From Gammaproteobacteria bacterium (GTDB taxonomy: Bacteria; Pseudomonadota; Gammaproteobacteria; Steroidobacterales; Woeseiaceae): DNA of 64,000 nucleotides. The notes under the pieces were generated by a model that searched no databases, had not been told where the DNA came from, and saw nothing but the letters and a program-made list of their open reading frames with translations. The DNA lies in assembly GCA_029863305.1 (NCBI GenBank), contig JAOTVR010000003.1, positions 1 through 64,000 of the forward strand, given 5' to 3'. The position numbers and the translations under genes were made by a program. Positions 40,230 to 49,880 of this stretch are shown one piece after another (the first letter of the stretch is position 1; the number at the start of each line of letters is the position of its first letter).

Positions 40230-41141
40230 ATGACGAACACCTCGACCAACAGCTGGAACCACTACTACACGCCGAAAACCGTGACCGAAGCTGTGGAGTT
40301 GTTACGACGCTACGATGGCAGGGCGCGCGTGATCGGCGGTGGCACGGACCTGGCGGTGGAAATTCGCCGCGGCCTGCATCGTCCTGTCGAAGCAATGGTG
40401 GACGCGACCCGTATCGCCGGCCTCGACAAGATAAGCAGGGAAACTGACTACATCGTCATCGGCTGCGGCGTAACACACAGCCAGATCGTCCGTAGCGAGT
40501 TGATCATCAGGTACGGTACCTGCCTGTCCGAGAGCTGCAGCGTGATCGGGGGACCGCAGGTGCGTAACGTCGGCACACTTGCAGGCAATGTCGCGCATGC
40601 GTTACCGGCCGGAGACGGCACCATAGGCCTGTTGGCCCTGGGCGGCGAAATCGAGGTCGCCGGAACCGACGGTACGCGCTGGCTGCCAGTCGAAAATTCG
40701 TTCCGCGGCCCGGGCAAGAGTTTCATCGATCGCAACCGCGAGGTGCTGACGCGGCTGCGCTTCCGGCCCACGGCCGAACGCGAGGGTTCGGCGCATCACC
40801 GTGTAATGCGCCCGCAAGGTCTGTGCCTGCCCATCATCTCTCTGGCCGTGCGCTTGCGGCTTGGCGACGACAACACGATATCGCATGCACGCATCAGCAT
40901 GGGGCCCGTCGGGCCTGTGCCTTACCTGGTCGAAGCCGCGATGGACGCGTTGCTGGGTAAGCCGGCATCGGAGGATGCATTCGTGAATGCCGCGGAAATC
41001 GCGCTGCAGAGTGTCTCGTTGCGCGCGAGCAAATACCGCGCCAGCCACGAATATCGCGAAGAGATGCTGCGCACTTACCTGCCCCGGACGCTGCAGCGGG
41101 CAGCGCAGCGTGCGACTGCTGCCGGAGGCCATGACTCGTGA
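40230..41141 (+). CDS. ygfM: FAD-binding subunit of xanthine-dehydrogenase-type molybdoenzyme (YgfM-like)
   Basis: 'ARVIGGGTDLAVEIRRGL', 'SVIGGPQVRNVGTLAGNVAHALPAGDGTIGLLALG'. Confidence 0.92.
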   Translation: MTNTSTNSWNHYYTPKTVTEAVELLRRYDGRARVIGGGTDLAVEIRRGLHRPVEAMVDATRIAGLDKISRETDYIVIGCGVTHSQIVRSELIIRYGTCLSESCSVIGGPQVRNVGTLAGNVAHALPAGDGTIGLLALGGEIEVAGTDGTRWLPVENSFRGPGKSFIDRNREVLTRLRFRPTAEREGSAHHRVMRPQGLCLPIISLAVRLRLGDDNTISHARISMGPVGPVPYLVEAAMDALLGKPASEDAFVNAAEIALQSVSLRASKYRASHEYREEMLRTYLPRTLQRAAQRATAAGGHDS

Positions 41142-43924
41142 GCAGACTGCACATGACGGTCAACGGCCAGGCCGTGGAACTCGACGTACCCGAGTCACGC
41201 TATCTCTCGGAGGTCCTGCGCAAAGACCTGCAACTGACCGGTACCAAGATCGGCTGCAACGAAGCCGAGTGCGGAATCTGCAGCGTACTGGTCGATGGCA
41301 CGCCGGTTGTCAGTTGTGTTTACCCCGCCTTCAAAGCGCAAGGCGCCAGCATCGAGACGATCGAAAGCCTGTCACAGGATGGGGCATTGCATCCGTTGCA
41401 GCAGGCGTTTCTGGATCACGGCGCGGTGCAGTGCGGTATCTGCACACCCGGACTGATCATGACCTCCAAGGCACTCATTGATGAAAAACGCGCTGCTGGC
41501 GAAACCGTAACCGAACAACACATCCAGGTCGCATTGAAAGATACCTACTGCCGCTGCACCGGCTATCGCAGTGTTGTGCGCGCAATTCTGCAGGCATCGG
41601 GACAAGATGTTCCCGCCGATTTTCCTGTCACCCGGCCGGCTGGCAAGGCGGTTGGCAAGGCGCTCCCGAACCCGGATGCACGCGCCAAAATCACCGGCGA
41701 AGCCCGCTATACCGACGACTATCGTTTCCCGGGAATGCTGCACGCGAGGACGAAACGGGCAGGGCTTGCGCATGCGCGAATTCGCTCGATCGATACAGCG
41801 GCAGCCCGGGAACTGCCCGGTGTACGCGCCGTGCTGACTCATGCGGACGTCCCGGGCCGTAATTTGCATGGACTGGTGACCAATGACTGGCCGGTGCTGT
41901 GTGGCGACAAGATCCGTTATGCCGGTGACGCGGTTGCGATTGTCGCCGCAGAGACCGAGGAGATCGCTGCGGCGGCACTGCAATTGATCGACGTTGACTA
42001 CGAAGAACTGCCCGCGGTCAGCGACGCGATTTCCGCGGCCCGGCCGGACGCGCCACTGGTGCACGATGGTCGTCGCGACGGCAATCTGCTCAAACACATC
42101 AAGGTGAACAAGGGTGATGTTGACGCTGGATTCGACGCAGCCGATGTGATCGTCGATCAGACCTACCGCACGCCCGCGACAGAGCACCTGTTTCTGGAAC
42201 CGGAATGCTCGATTGCCGTGCCCGCGGGGTACAACCCCGAATCATTCGGCGGCACCTGCGAGCCCGAAGCCGCCCGCGGCGAGACCGCTCTGCATGACAA
42301 GACCACGATCTACGTCGGCAGCCAGATCCCCTACCAGGACCGGGATCAGACCGCCGTTGCGCTCGGCGTCGAAGCGGAGGCGGTACGCGTTGTAGCGACA
42401 TTGACCGGGGGTGGCTTCGGCGGCAAAGAAGATATCACCGGGCAGATACACGCCGCACTGCTGGCCGAGAAAACACAATGCCCTGTCAAAATGCTGTATT
42501 CGCGGCAGGAGAGCCTGCTCGTTCATCCGAAGCGGCATGCGACGGTCATCCGGATTCGCACGGGCGCGACAAACGCGGGCAAACTGACCGCTGTCGAAGC
42601 GACGCTCTACGGTGATGGCGGCGCTTACGCCAGCCTCAGTGAGAAAGTGTTAACGCGCGCAACCACGCATGCCGCAGGTCCGTACGATGTGCCCAATGTA
42701 AAAGTCGACTGCTTCGCGATGTACACCAACAATGCACCTGCTGGCGCTTTTCGCGGATTCGGCGTGACGCAAAGTTGTTTCGCCGTCGAGAGCAACATGG
42801 ACCGTCTCGCCGAAGAACTCGGCATCGACGCCGTCGAATTCCGCCGCAGGAACGCGCTGGACATTGGTTCGGTGACATCAACGGGCCAGATCATGCGCGA
42901 AAGTGTCGGCCTGAATGAATGTATTGATAAGGTCGAACAGGACATGCGCAGCGATGATTTTCGCTGGACGTGGGAAGAAGACGGCCGGCGCTTCGCCTGG
43001 GGCCTGGCGGTCGGCTACAAGAACACGGGCCTCGGCGGTGGTGCGCCGGACAAGGCCGGCGCCGAGGTCGAGGTTCGCCTGGACCCGGACAAAGGCACGA
43101 CCGCTGAAGTGCGGACATCGTCCGCGGAAATGGGCCAGGGCCTGCCAGCTGTCCTGGCCGCCTGCGTGGCCGAGGAACTCGATATTCCCTCAAGCAAGGT
43201 GAATGTCCTGCTCGGCGACACTGACTACTGTCCGGATGGTGGGCCGACGACTGCAAGCCGCCAGACCTTCGTCAGTGGCAATGCCGCACGGCTGGCGGCC
43301 AGGGAAGCGGCGCGAAAACTGGCGGGCGCCGGGGCCCACGACACGATCGTCGTTCGCCACGACTACGAAGCACCAGCGACACAGCCACTCGGCGCGCCTG
43401 GCGATATGCACTTCGCCTTCGGTTTTTGCGCGCAAGCCGCTTTGTGCGAAATAGACCTGCAAACAGGCGAAGTCCATGTGCGCAGGGTCATCGCCGCACA
43501 CGACGTCGGACGTGCAATCAATCCTCTGACATTGGCAGGACAAATCGAGGGCGGCATTGTCATGTGCATTGGCTATACGCTCACCGAACATTACATCCAG
43601 GAGCAGGGTAAGCCGTGGACCGATGTCATGGCCCGTTACAAAATGCCCAGCATTACGCATACACCGATAATTACGTCGCACATCGTGGAGCACGAAGTTT
43701 CCAGCGGTCCTTATGGCGCGAAAGGTGTGGGCGAACTGCCGAGCATTCCTACGAGCGCGGCCATCACCAATGCAATTTATCGTGCTACCGGAGTGCGCGT
43801 GCGCAGCCTGCCTGTCGATCAGGATGAGTTGTTGCGGGCAATGCGTGCCGGTGCCAGCGAAGTCGAACTGGCATGGGGCGACCTGGAACCAATTCCGGCA
43901 GTCACTTTTGGAGGTAGGCAATGA
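41138..43924 (+). CDS. xdhD: Fused 2Fe-2S/molybdopterin subunit of xanthine-dehydrogenase family (XdhD-like)
   Basis: 2Fe-2S 'GCNEAECGICSVLVDG' and 'QCGICTPGLIM...CRCTGYRSV'; Mo domain 'GGGFGGKEDITGQIHAAL', 'GAFRGFGVTQ', catalytic 'GAKGVGELPSIPTSAAI'. Confidence 0.93.
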   Translation: MSRLHMTVNGQAVELDVPESRYLSEVLRKDLQLTGTKIGCNEAECGICSVLVDGTPVVSCVYPAFKAQGASIETIESLSQDGALHPLQQAFLDHGAVQCGICTPGLIMTSKALIDEKRAAGETVTEQHIQVALKDTYCRCTGYRSVVRAILQASGQDVPADFPVTRPAGKAVGKALPNPDARAKITGEARYTDDYRFPGMLHARTKRAGLAHARIRSIDTAAARELPGVRAVLTHADVPGRNLHGLVTNDWPVLCGDKIRYAGDAVAIVAAETEEIAAAALQLIDVDYEELPAVSDAISAARPDAPLVHDGRRDGNLLKHIKVNKGDVDAGFDAADVIVDQTYRTPATEHLFLEPECSIAVPAGYNPESFGGTCEPEAARGETALHDKTTIYVGSQIPYQDRDQTAVALGVEAEAVRVVATLTGGGFGGKEDITGQIHAALLAEKTQCPVKMLYSRQESLLVHPKRHATVIRIRTGATNAGKLTAVEATLYGDGGAYASLSEKVLTRATTHAAGPYDVPNVKVDCFAMYTNNAPAGAFRGFGVTQSCFAVESNMDRLAEELGIDAVEFRRRNALDIGSVTSTGQIMRESVGLNECIDKVEQDMRSDDFRWTWEEDGRRFAWGLAVGYKNTGLGGGAPDKAGAEVEVRLDPDKGTTAEVRTSSAEMGQGLPAVLAACVAEELDIPSSKVNVLLGDTDYCPDGGPTTASRQTFVSGNAARLAAREAARKLAGAGAHDTIVVRHDYEAPATQPLGAPGDMHFAFGFCAQAALCEIDLQTGEVHVRRVIAAHDVGRAINPLTLAGQIEGGIVMCIGYTLTEHYIQEQGKPWTDVMARYKMPSITHTPIITSHIVEHEVSSGPYGAKGVGELPSIPTSAAITNAIYRATGVRVRSLPVDQDELLRAMRAGASEVELAWGDLEPIPAVTFGGRQ

Positions 43925-45378
43925 AGCTGGTACCGGAGATTCGCAGCGACATTCTCGCAAAGAGCATCGCGCGGGCGCGCGAGCGCAACATCATCCTGCC
44001 GACCTTTGCGCAGCAGAAGGATCCTTCCACGGTGCCGGCCGCGATCGCCACACGATTGCAGGATGTCGGCCTGTGGGACCTGGATCCGGCAAACCTGTTC
44101 CGCATCACCTGGAAGAACGAGCCTGTCGAGCACGGCGGCGGCTTTGGTGAAGGCAACTGGATCGAGTTTCCGCCGGCAATAACCGGTGTCGACGCGAAGA
44201 TCGTCGGCATCGTCGGCAACTGGTTCCCAACCGGCGCGCACAAAGTTGGCGCAGCATACGGCTGTCTGGTGCCACGACTCGTTACCGGCAATTTCGACCC
44301 GGAAACGCAAAAAGCCGTCTGGCCCTCGACGGGAAATTACTGTCGCGGCGGCGCCTACGATTGTGCCCTGCTGGCCTGCCCTGCCGTCGCAATTTTGCCC
44401 GAAGGTATGAGCCGTGAACGCTTTGAATGGCTCAGGGAAATTGGCACCGACGAAATAATCGCTACGCCCGGCACCGAATCCAACGTCAAGGAGATCTATG
44501 ACAAGTGCTGGCAGTTGCGCGCAGAGCGCGGCGTCGGCGTGGTCGTGTTCAACCAGTTCGAAGAGTTCGGTAACGCCATCTGGCATTACCAGATGACGGG
44601 TTCGATTATCGAGGAGATATTCCGCAACCATTACAGCGATGGACGCCGCTTATCCGCTTACGTCAGCGCCACCGGTTCTGCCGGTACGATCGCCGCCGGT
44701 GACTACCTGCGCAGCTGCCATCCCGGTATTCGTGTGGTTGCTACCGAAGCATTGCAATGCCCCACGCTGCTGGAATTCGGTTTCGGTGACCACCGCATCG
44801 AGGGCATCGGCGACAAGCACATTCCGTGGATACACAATGTACGAAATACCAACATGGTTGTTGCGGTCGACGACGAACAGACAATGCAGCTGATGCGCCT
44901 GTTTAACGAAGAGGCCGGGCATGAGTGCCTGTTGCGTGAAGGCGTCAATGAGGACACGCTGCGCTCACTTCCACTGGTTGGCATTTCCGGTATCTGCAAT
45001 CTCGTCGCCAGCATCAAGACGGCTCGCTACTACGGCATGGATGACCGCGATGTGATCTTCACGCCGCTCACCGATGCCATGAACCTCTACGCTTCGCGAA
45101 TGCAGGAGATGACGGCAAGCTGTGGTCAGTACACGGAGCGCCTTGCGGATCGACACTATGCCCGCTATCTGCAGGGAATCACGACTGACCACCTCCGCGA
45201 ACTGGGGTTTGCAGAACAGAAAGCACTGCACAATTTCAAGTACTTCACGTGGGTGGAGCAACAGGGACGAACGTCGGATGAACTCCGGCAACTTTGGGAC
45301 GAAGACTTCTGGAAAGAGGTCTTCTCGCAGGACGTCGTCGACGACTGGGACCGACTGATCGAGGCTTTCAATGGATAA
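43921..45378 (+). CDS. Fold-type II PLP-dependent enzyme (ammonia-lyase/cysteine-synthase-like)
   Basis: PLP-lysine context 'NWFPTGAHKVGAAYGCLVPRL', glycine-rich 'SATGSAGTIAAGDYL'; start overlaps the upstream stop. Confidence 0.85.
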   Translation: MKLVPEIRSDILAKSIARARERNIILPTFAQQKDPSTVPAAIATRLQDVGLWDLDPANLFRITWKNEPVEHGGGFGEGNWIEFPPAITGVDAKIVGIVGNWFPTGAHKVGAAYGCLVPRLVTGNFDPETQKAVWPSTGNYCRGGAYDCALLACPAVAILPEGMSRERFEWLREIGTDEIIATPGTESNVKEIYDKCWQLRAERGVGVVVFNQFEEFGNAIWHYQMTGSIIEEIFRNHYSDGRRLSAYVSATGSAGTIAAGDYLRSCHPGIRVVATEALQCPTLLEFGFGDHRIEGIGDKHIPWIHNVRNTNMVVAVDDEQTMQLMRLFNEEAGHECLLREGVNEDTLRSLPLVGISGICNLVASIKTARYYGMDDRDVIFTPLTDAMNLYASRMQEMTASCGQYTERLADRHYARYLQGITTDHLRELGFAEQKALHNFKYFTWVEQQGRTSDELRQLWDEDFWKEVFSQDVVDDWDRLIEAFNG

Positions 45379-46588
45379 GAATTACATGAATTGGGCAAAA
45401 GACACCGAGGCGGATCTTGTGAGCTTCATGCAGGATATCATCCGCATCCCTTCATTGAGTTCGCAAGAAGGCGCAGTCATCGAGCGGATTCGGGAGGAAA
45501 TGCTGAAGCTCGGCTTTGACGAAGTTACCGTGGACCCGATGGGCAACCTGCTGGGGCGCATCGGCTCGGGGCCGCGCATCATCGCTTTCGACGGCCATGT
45601 CGACACGGTCGATGTGGGTGACCCGTCACTTTGGGATCGCGACCCACATTCCGGTGATATCGAAGACGGCATACTCTATGGACGCGGCACCAGCGACATG
45701 AAAGGCGGCGTTGCCTCTGCCGTTTATGCAGGCGGACTTCTAAAGAAAAGAGGTGTTCCGGATGACGTCACCGTGTATATCACTGCGACAGTGCAGGAGG
45801 AGGACTGCGACGGCCTGTGCTGGCAGTACATTATCAACGAAGATGGCATTCGTCCTGAGTTGGTGGTCATTACCGAGCCAACCAGTCTGCGCATCTATCG
45901 CGGACATCGCGGCCGCATGGAAATGGAAGTACACACTTCGGGCATCTCCTGTCACGGCTCCGCACCTGAACGTGGTGACAATGCCATTTACAAGATGGCC
46001 GACATCATCGCTGACATCGAAGCGCTCAATGAGCGGTTGCAGCCGCATGAGCCACTCGGCAAAGGCACGGTCACGATCAGTGAAATTCGCTCCACATCGC
46101 CAAGCCTTTGCGCTGTCGCGGACGGTTGCACGATTCACCTCGATCGTCGTCTGACCATCGGTGAAACCGAGGAAACTTCGGTCGCGGAGATCCTTGCGTT
46201 ACCGTCGGTGCGGGCAGCAAAAGCGGAGGTTTCGGTGCTCGAGTATGCCGTACCGAGCTACACCAACCTGACCTACCCGACCCGCAAGTACTATCCCACC
46301 TGGGCGATGAGCGAAGACGCGCCGGGTGTTGAAATGGCCAAACAAGCCTACAGCGACGTGTTCGACGACGCCCCCGAAGTGGGCTTCTGGACCTTCAGCA
46401 CCAATGCCGTTGCAACCGCCGGAATGCACAAGCTTCCCACTGTCGGCTTCGGGCCAGGCCACGAGCATTTTGCGCACGCGCCCAATGAACAAACAGAAAT
46501 CGAACATCTCGTGCGCTGCACCGCGTTTTACACGGCTCTCGTGAATTCGTTCGCAGCCGCTGACTCCTTGCACAGAGAGGTCCAGTAA
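45371..46588 (+). CDS. ygeY: YgeY-family M20 hydrolase
   Basis: M20 metal motifs 'IAFDGHVDTVDVGD', 'YGRGTSDMKGGVASAVYAGGLL', 'VQEEDCDGLCW'; neighbourhood as in ygeW-ygeY cluster. Confidence 0.9.
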   Translation: MDKNYMNWAKDTEADLVSFMQDIIRIPSLSSQEGAVIERIREEMLKLGFDEVTVDPMGNLLGRIGSGPRIIAFDGHVDTVDVGDPSLWDRDPHSGDIEDGILYGRGTSDMKGGVASAVYAGGLLKKRGVPDDVTVYITATVQEEDCDGLCWQYIINEDGIRPELVVITEPTSLRIYRGHRGRMEMEVHTSGISCHGSAPERGDNAIYKMADIIADIEALNERLQPHEPLGKGTVTISEIRSTSPSLCAVADGCTIHLDRRLTIGETEETSVAEILALPSVRAAKAEVSVLEYAVPSYTNLTYPTRKYYPTWAMSEDAPGVEMAKQAYSDVFDDAPEVGFWTFSTNAVATAGMHKLPTVGFGPGHEHFAHAPNEQTEIEHLVRCTAFYTALVNSFAAADSLHREVQ

Positions 46589-46590
46589 CC

Positions 46591-47592
46591 GTGACTAAAA
46601 TCGCTAAAGCACTTCCGGATCATTTGCGCGGCCGCGACTGGCTAATGACGCAGGACTGGTCGAATGAGGAAATCGAGCTCGCGCTGGACACGGCGCATCA
46701 GCTCAAACGCGAATTCAGGGATGGCGTTCCGACATTGCACCTGGCACACAAGACCCTGTTCATGATCTTCTTTGACAAGTCCACCCGTACGCGCAATTCT
46801 TTTGAAGCGGGCATGACGCAGCTCGGCGGCCACGCGCATTTTATCGACTCGGAAACATCACAGATCGCCCATGGCGAAAGCCCGAAGGATATGGGCATCA
46901 TCCTCTCCGGATACGGGCACGGCATTGCCATTCGCCACGATCTGGTGCCGGGCGAAGGCCAGGCCTACATGCGTGATGTGGCCCATTGGGCGGATATCCC
47001 GGTTATCAACATGCAGTGCGATGTTGATCATCCGTGTCAGAACCTCGCCGACCTCATGACAATCCGTGAAGAATTCGGCAAAGACCTCAGCGACCTCAAG
47101 ATCGCCGTATCCTGGGCCTACGCGCCGAGCTACGTGAAGCCGATGTCGGTACCTCAGGGGCTCATCATGCTCATGACGCGCTTCGGCATGAACGTCACGC
47201 TGGCGCATCCGCCGGAGTACGCACTAATGGATGAGCCGATGCGACTCGCACGTGAAAATGCAGAGCGCAGCGGTGCCACGTTCGAGGTCGTCGATAATAT
47301 GCAGGACGCCTTTGCCGACGCTGACATCGTGTATCCGAAAAGCTGGGGCGTGGAATCGCTGTTCGGTAAACCCGATGAAGCAATGCGCGTTGCGCAGCAG
47401 TATAAGCACTGGATCTGTGACGAGTCGATGATCGCCCGAGCGAAACGGGAGGCGATCTACATGCACTGTCTCCCGGCAGACCGCGGTTGTGAGGTAACGG
47501 ACGCGGTCATCGACGGCCCACAGTCGCGCGTCTACCCGGAAGCCGAGAACCGGCTGCATACCGCCAAGGCCCTGATGGCCCTGACGATGTAA
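46591..47592 (+). CDS. ygeW: Carbamoyltransferase (YgeW / ornithine-acetylornithine carbamoyltransferase family)
   Basis: Carbamoyl-phosphate loop 'FFDKSTRTRNSFEAGMTQLGGHAHFID', 'QNLADLMTIREEFG', 'MHCLPADRGCEVTDAVIDGPQSRVYPEAENRLHTAKALMA'. Confidence 0.85.
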   Translation: MTKIAKALPDHLRGRDWLMTQDWSNEEIELALDTAHQLKREFRDGVPTLHLAHKTLFMIFFDKSTRTRNSFEAGMTQLGGHAHFIDSETSQIAHGESPKDMGIILSGYGHGIAIRHDLVPGEGQAYMRDVAHWADIPVINMQCDVDHPCQNLADLMTIREEFGKDLSDLKIAVSWAYAPSYVKPMSVPQGLIMLMTRFGMNVTLAHPPEYALMDEPMRLARENAERSGATFEVVDNMQDAFADADIVYPKSWGVESLFGKPDEAMRVAQQYKHWICDESMIARAKREAIYMHCLPADRGCEVTDAVIDGPQSRVYPEAENRLHTAKALMALTM

Positions 47593-47598
47593 CGAGAG

Positions 47599-48579
47599 AT
47601 GACTCGGATGACAAGCCACGCAATCGACGCCAAGGCCGGGAAACCCCTCGTGGTCATCGCGATCGGCGGCAATTCGCTGATCAAGGATCGCGAACACATG
47701 AGCGTACTCGACCAGTACCGTGCTGCGGGCGAGACCAGTCGTCATATCGCACCCATCGTGAACAAGGGCTACCGAGTCGTCGTGACTCACGGCAACGGCC
47801 CGCAGGTCGGCTTCATCCTGTTACGTTCCGAACTGGCCAAGGACCGCCTCCACCAGGTTCCGCTGGCCAACTGCGTCGCCGATACGCAGGGATCGATCGG
47901 CCTGCAAATTGCGCAGTCTTTGCGAAACGAATTTCTGCGCCACGGCCAGGACAAGCAGGTTGTAGCGATCATCACTCAGGTTGTCGTCGATCCGGATGAT
48001 CCGAGCTTCAAAGAACCGAGCAAACCCATCGGCCCGTTCATGAACGAGGCCGAAGCCCGCCAACACGCGGAAGATGACGGCTGGGCGATTGCAGAGGATG
48101 CGGGTCGTGGCTGGCGCCGATTAGTGCCTTCGCCGCAACCACTCGAAATTGTCGAACTGGCAACGATCCGCGACATGCTCGACAGAGGCACTCTCGTGGT
48201 TGCCGCCGGCGGCGGCGGCATTCCGGTGGTGTACAAGCCGGACGGCACACTGCGGCCACGTCCTGCCGTCATCGACAAGGATGCGTCGTCTTGCCTGCTC
48301 GCCTGCGAACTTGGCGCGTCGGTTTTCATTATATCCACTGACGTGGACAAGGTTGCTTTGGACTTTGGTACGTCACGACAAGTGAGTATCGATCAAATGA
48401 ACGCTGCCGAGTGTCGCCGTTATCTAAAGGAAGGACACTTCGCTGCCGGCAGCATGCAGCCTAAAATCGAAAGCGCACTGACATTTCTCGAACGCGGCGG
48501 CCGGGAAGTGATCATCACGCAGCCCCATCATCTGGATGGAGCTTTGCATGGAATTTACGGCACGCATATCGTGCCCTGA
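47599..48579 (+). CDS. arcC: Carbamate kinase
   Basis: 'VVIAIGGNSLI', 'VVTHGNGPQVGFILLRSELA', 'VAAGGGGIPVV', 'FAAGSMQPKIESALTFLE'. Confidence 0.96.
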   Translation: MTRMTSHAIDAKAGKPLVVIAIGGNSLIKDREHMSVLDQYRAAGETSRHIAPIVNKGYRVVVTHGNGPQVGFILLRSELAKDRLHQVPLANCVADTQGSIGLQIAQSLRNEFLRHGQDKQVVAIITQVVVDPDDPSFKEPSKPIGPFMNEAEARQHAEDDGWAIAEDAGRGWRRLVPSPQPLEIVELATIRDMLDRGTLVVAAGGGGIPVVYKPDGTLRPRPAVIDKDASSCLLACELGASVFIISTDVDKVALDFGTSRQVSIDQMNAAECRRYLKEGHFAAGSMQPKIESALTFLERGGREVIITQPHHLDGALHGIYGTHIVP

Positions 48580-48586
48580 CCGTGGA

Positions 48587-49846
48587 ATGTCTATGAACGG
48601 CTATCGTTGCATTGCATGTGCCCGGGAGCAAGCGGCTGATTTCGACGGTTTCTCGTGTCCGTCCTGCGGCGGCAACCTCGATATTCTTTACGACTATGCC
48701 GCTATTGCCGAAGATCTTGCGCGAGGCTTCACCAGGGACAGCAATGACATCTTTCGTTATGCGCCGCTCTTGCCGGTGCGGGACATCGGCGATCGGTATC
48801 CGCTGCGTATTGGCGCAACACCATTGTATGCTGCGCCGCGGCTCGGCGAATCGATCGGGCTGCCTAATTTGTTCATCAAGGACGACAGCGTAAATCCCAG
48901 TGCATCGACCAAGGATCGTGCCAGTGCGGTGGCGCTGCAACGAGCCGGCGATGTGGGAGCACACGTCGTCACTGTCGCGAGTACCGGCAACGCCGGTTCG
49001 TCGACAGCCTGCGTGGCTGCCGCACTCGGCTTGCGCGCCATTGTATTCGTCCCGGAAAGCGCACCCGTAGCGAAACTCTCGCAGTCGCTGGCCTTCGGCG
49101 CGACGGTTCTCGCCGTCCGTGGGAGCTACGACGATGCTTTCGATCTGTGCCTGGAGGCATCCGCGGAGTTCGGCTGGTTCAATCGCAGTACCGGACTCAA
49201 CCCGTTTACACGCGAAGGCAAGAAGACCTGCGCGTACGAAATATGGGAGGGGCTCGGCAACAGGGTTCCCGACCGGATAGTAGTGCCAACCGGGGACGGC
49301 AATTTACTCAGCGGCATGTACAAGGGCTGGTCGGATCTGCTCGCCGTGGGACTCAGCGACACGATGCCCAGAATCGACTGCGTTCAGTCCGAGACCAGCG
49401 CAGCAATCAGCAACACCGTCCGGCGTATTCGAGAGGCCGGCGAGGCAGAGCCGGACTGGTCGTCGATCGAAGTGGATGCAGTCGCGGCCAGCACCGTGGC
49501 CGATTCCATTGCCGTCGATCGGCCCAGGGATGGCCTGGCCGCAGTCAAGGCCATTGTTCACTCTCGCGGTGCCGTTGTGACCGTGGCCGACGATGACATT
49601 CTTGCCGCCATTGGGGAGATGGCAAGGCTGAGCGGCATCTTCGCCGAACCTGCCGCGGCAGCACCCTGGGCCGCCGTGAAACAAATGCAGCGACAGCAAG
49701 CGCTTGACGCGACCGAAGTCATCGTATGTCTCGTGTCCGGAAGCGGTCTGAAGGATATCGCCAGCGCCCGGGCCTGTGTCGGCCAACCGCTGGCCATTGA
49801 CGCCACAATCGACGCGGTAAGAAAGACGCTCGCCAAAACAGCCTGA
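48587..49846 (+). CDS. Threonine-synthase-like fold-type II PLP enzyme with N-terminal zinc ribbon
   Basis: Zn ribbon 'YRCIACAREQAADFDGFSCPSCGGNL'; PLP Lys 'DDSVNPSASTKDRASAVAL', 'VASTGNAGSSTACVAAALG'. Start trimmed to ATG 48587. Confidence 0.9.
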   Translation: MSMNGYRCIACAREQAADFDGFSCPSCGGNLDILYDYAAIAEDLARGFTRDSNDIFRYAPLLPVRDIGDRYPLRIGATPLYAAPRLGESIGLPNLFIKDDSVNPSASTKDRASAVALQRAGDVGAHVVTVASTGNAGSSTACVAAALGLRAIVFVPESAPVAKLSQSLAFGATVLAVRGSYDDAFDLCLEASAEFGWFNRSTGLNPFTREGKKTCAYEIWEGLGNRVPDRIVVPTGDGNLLSGMYKGWSDLLAVGLSDTMPRIDCVQSETSAAISNTVRRIREAGEAEPDWSSIEVDAVAASTVADSIAVDRPRDGLAAVKAIVHSRGAVVTVADDDILAAIGEMARLSGIFAEPAAAAPWAAVKQMQRQQALDATEVIVCLVSGSGLKDIASARACVGQPLAIDATIDAVRKTLAKTA

Positions 49847-49880
49847 AAAGAACCCACTTTCCCTGAAAAACAACGACTTA

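Noticed and set aside
41372-42187. 271-aa minus-strand ORF opposite xdhD
   Set aside because: Antisense of well-conserved Fe-S and molybdopterin motifs; no independent coding evidence.
43819-44631. 270-aa minus-strand ORF opposite the PLP enzyme
   Set aside because: Shadow ORF; no motif, no plausible start context.
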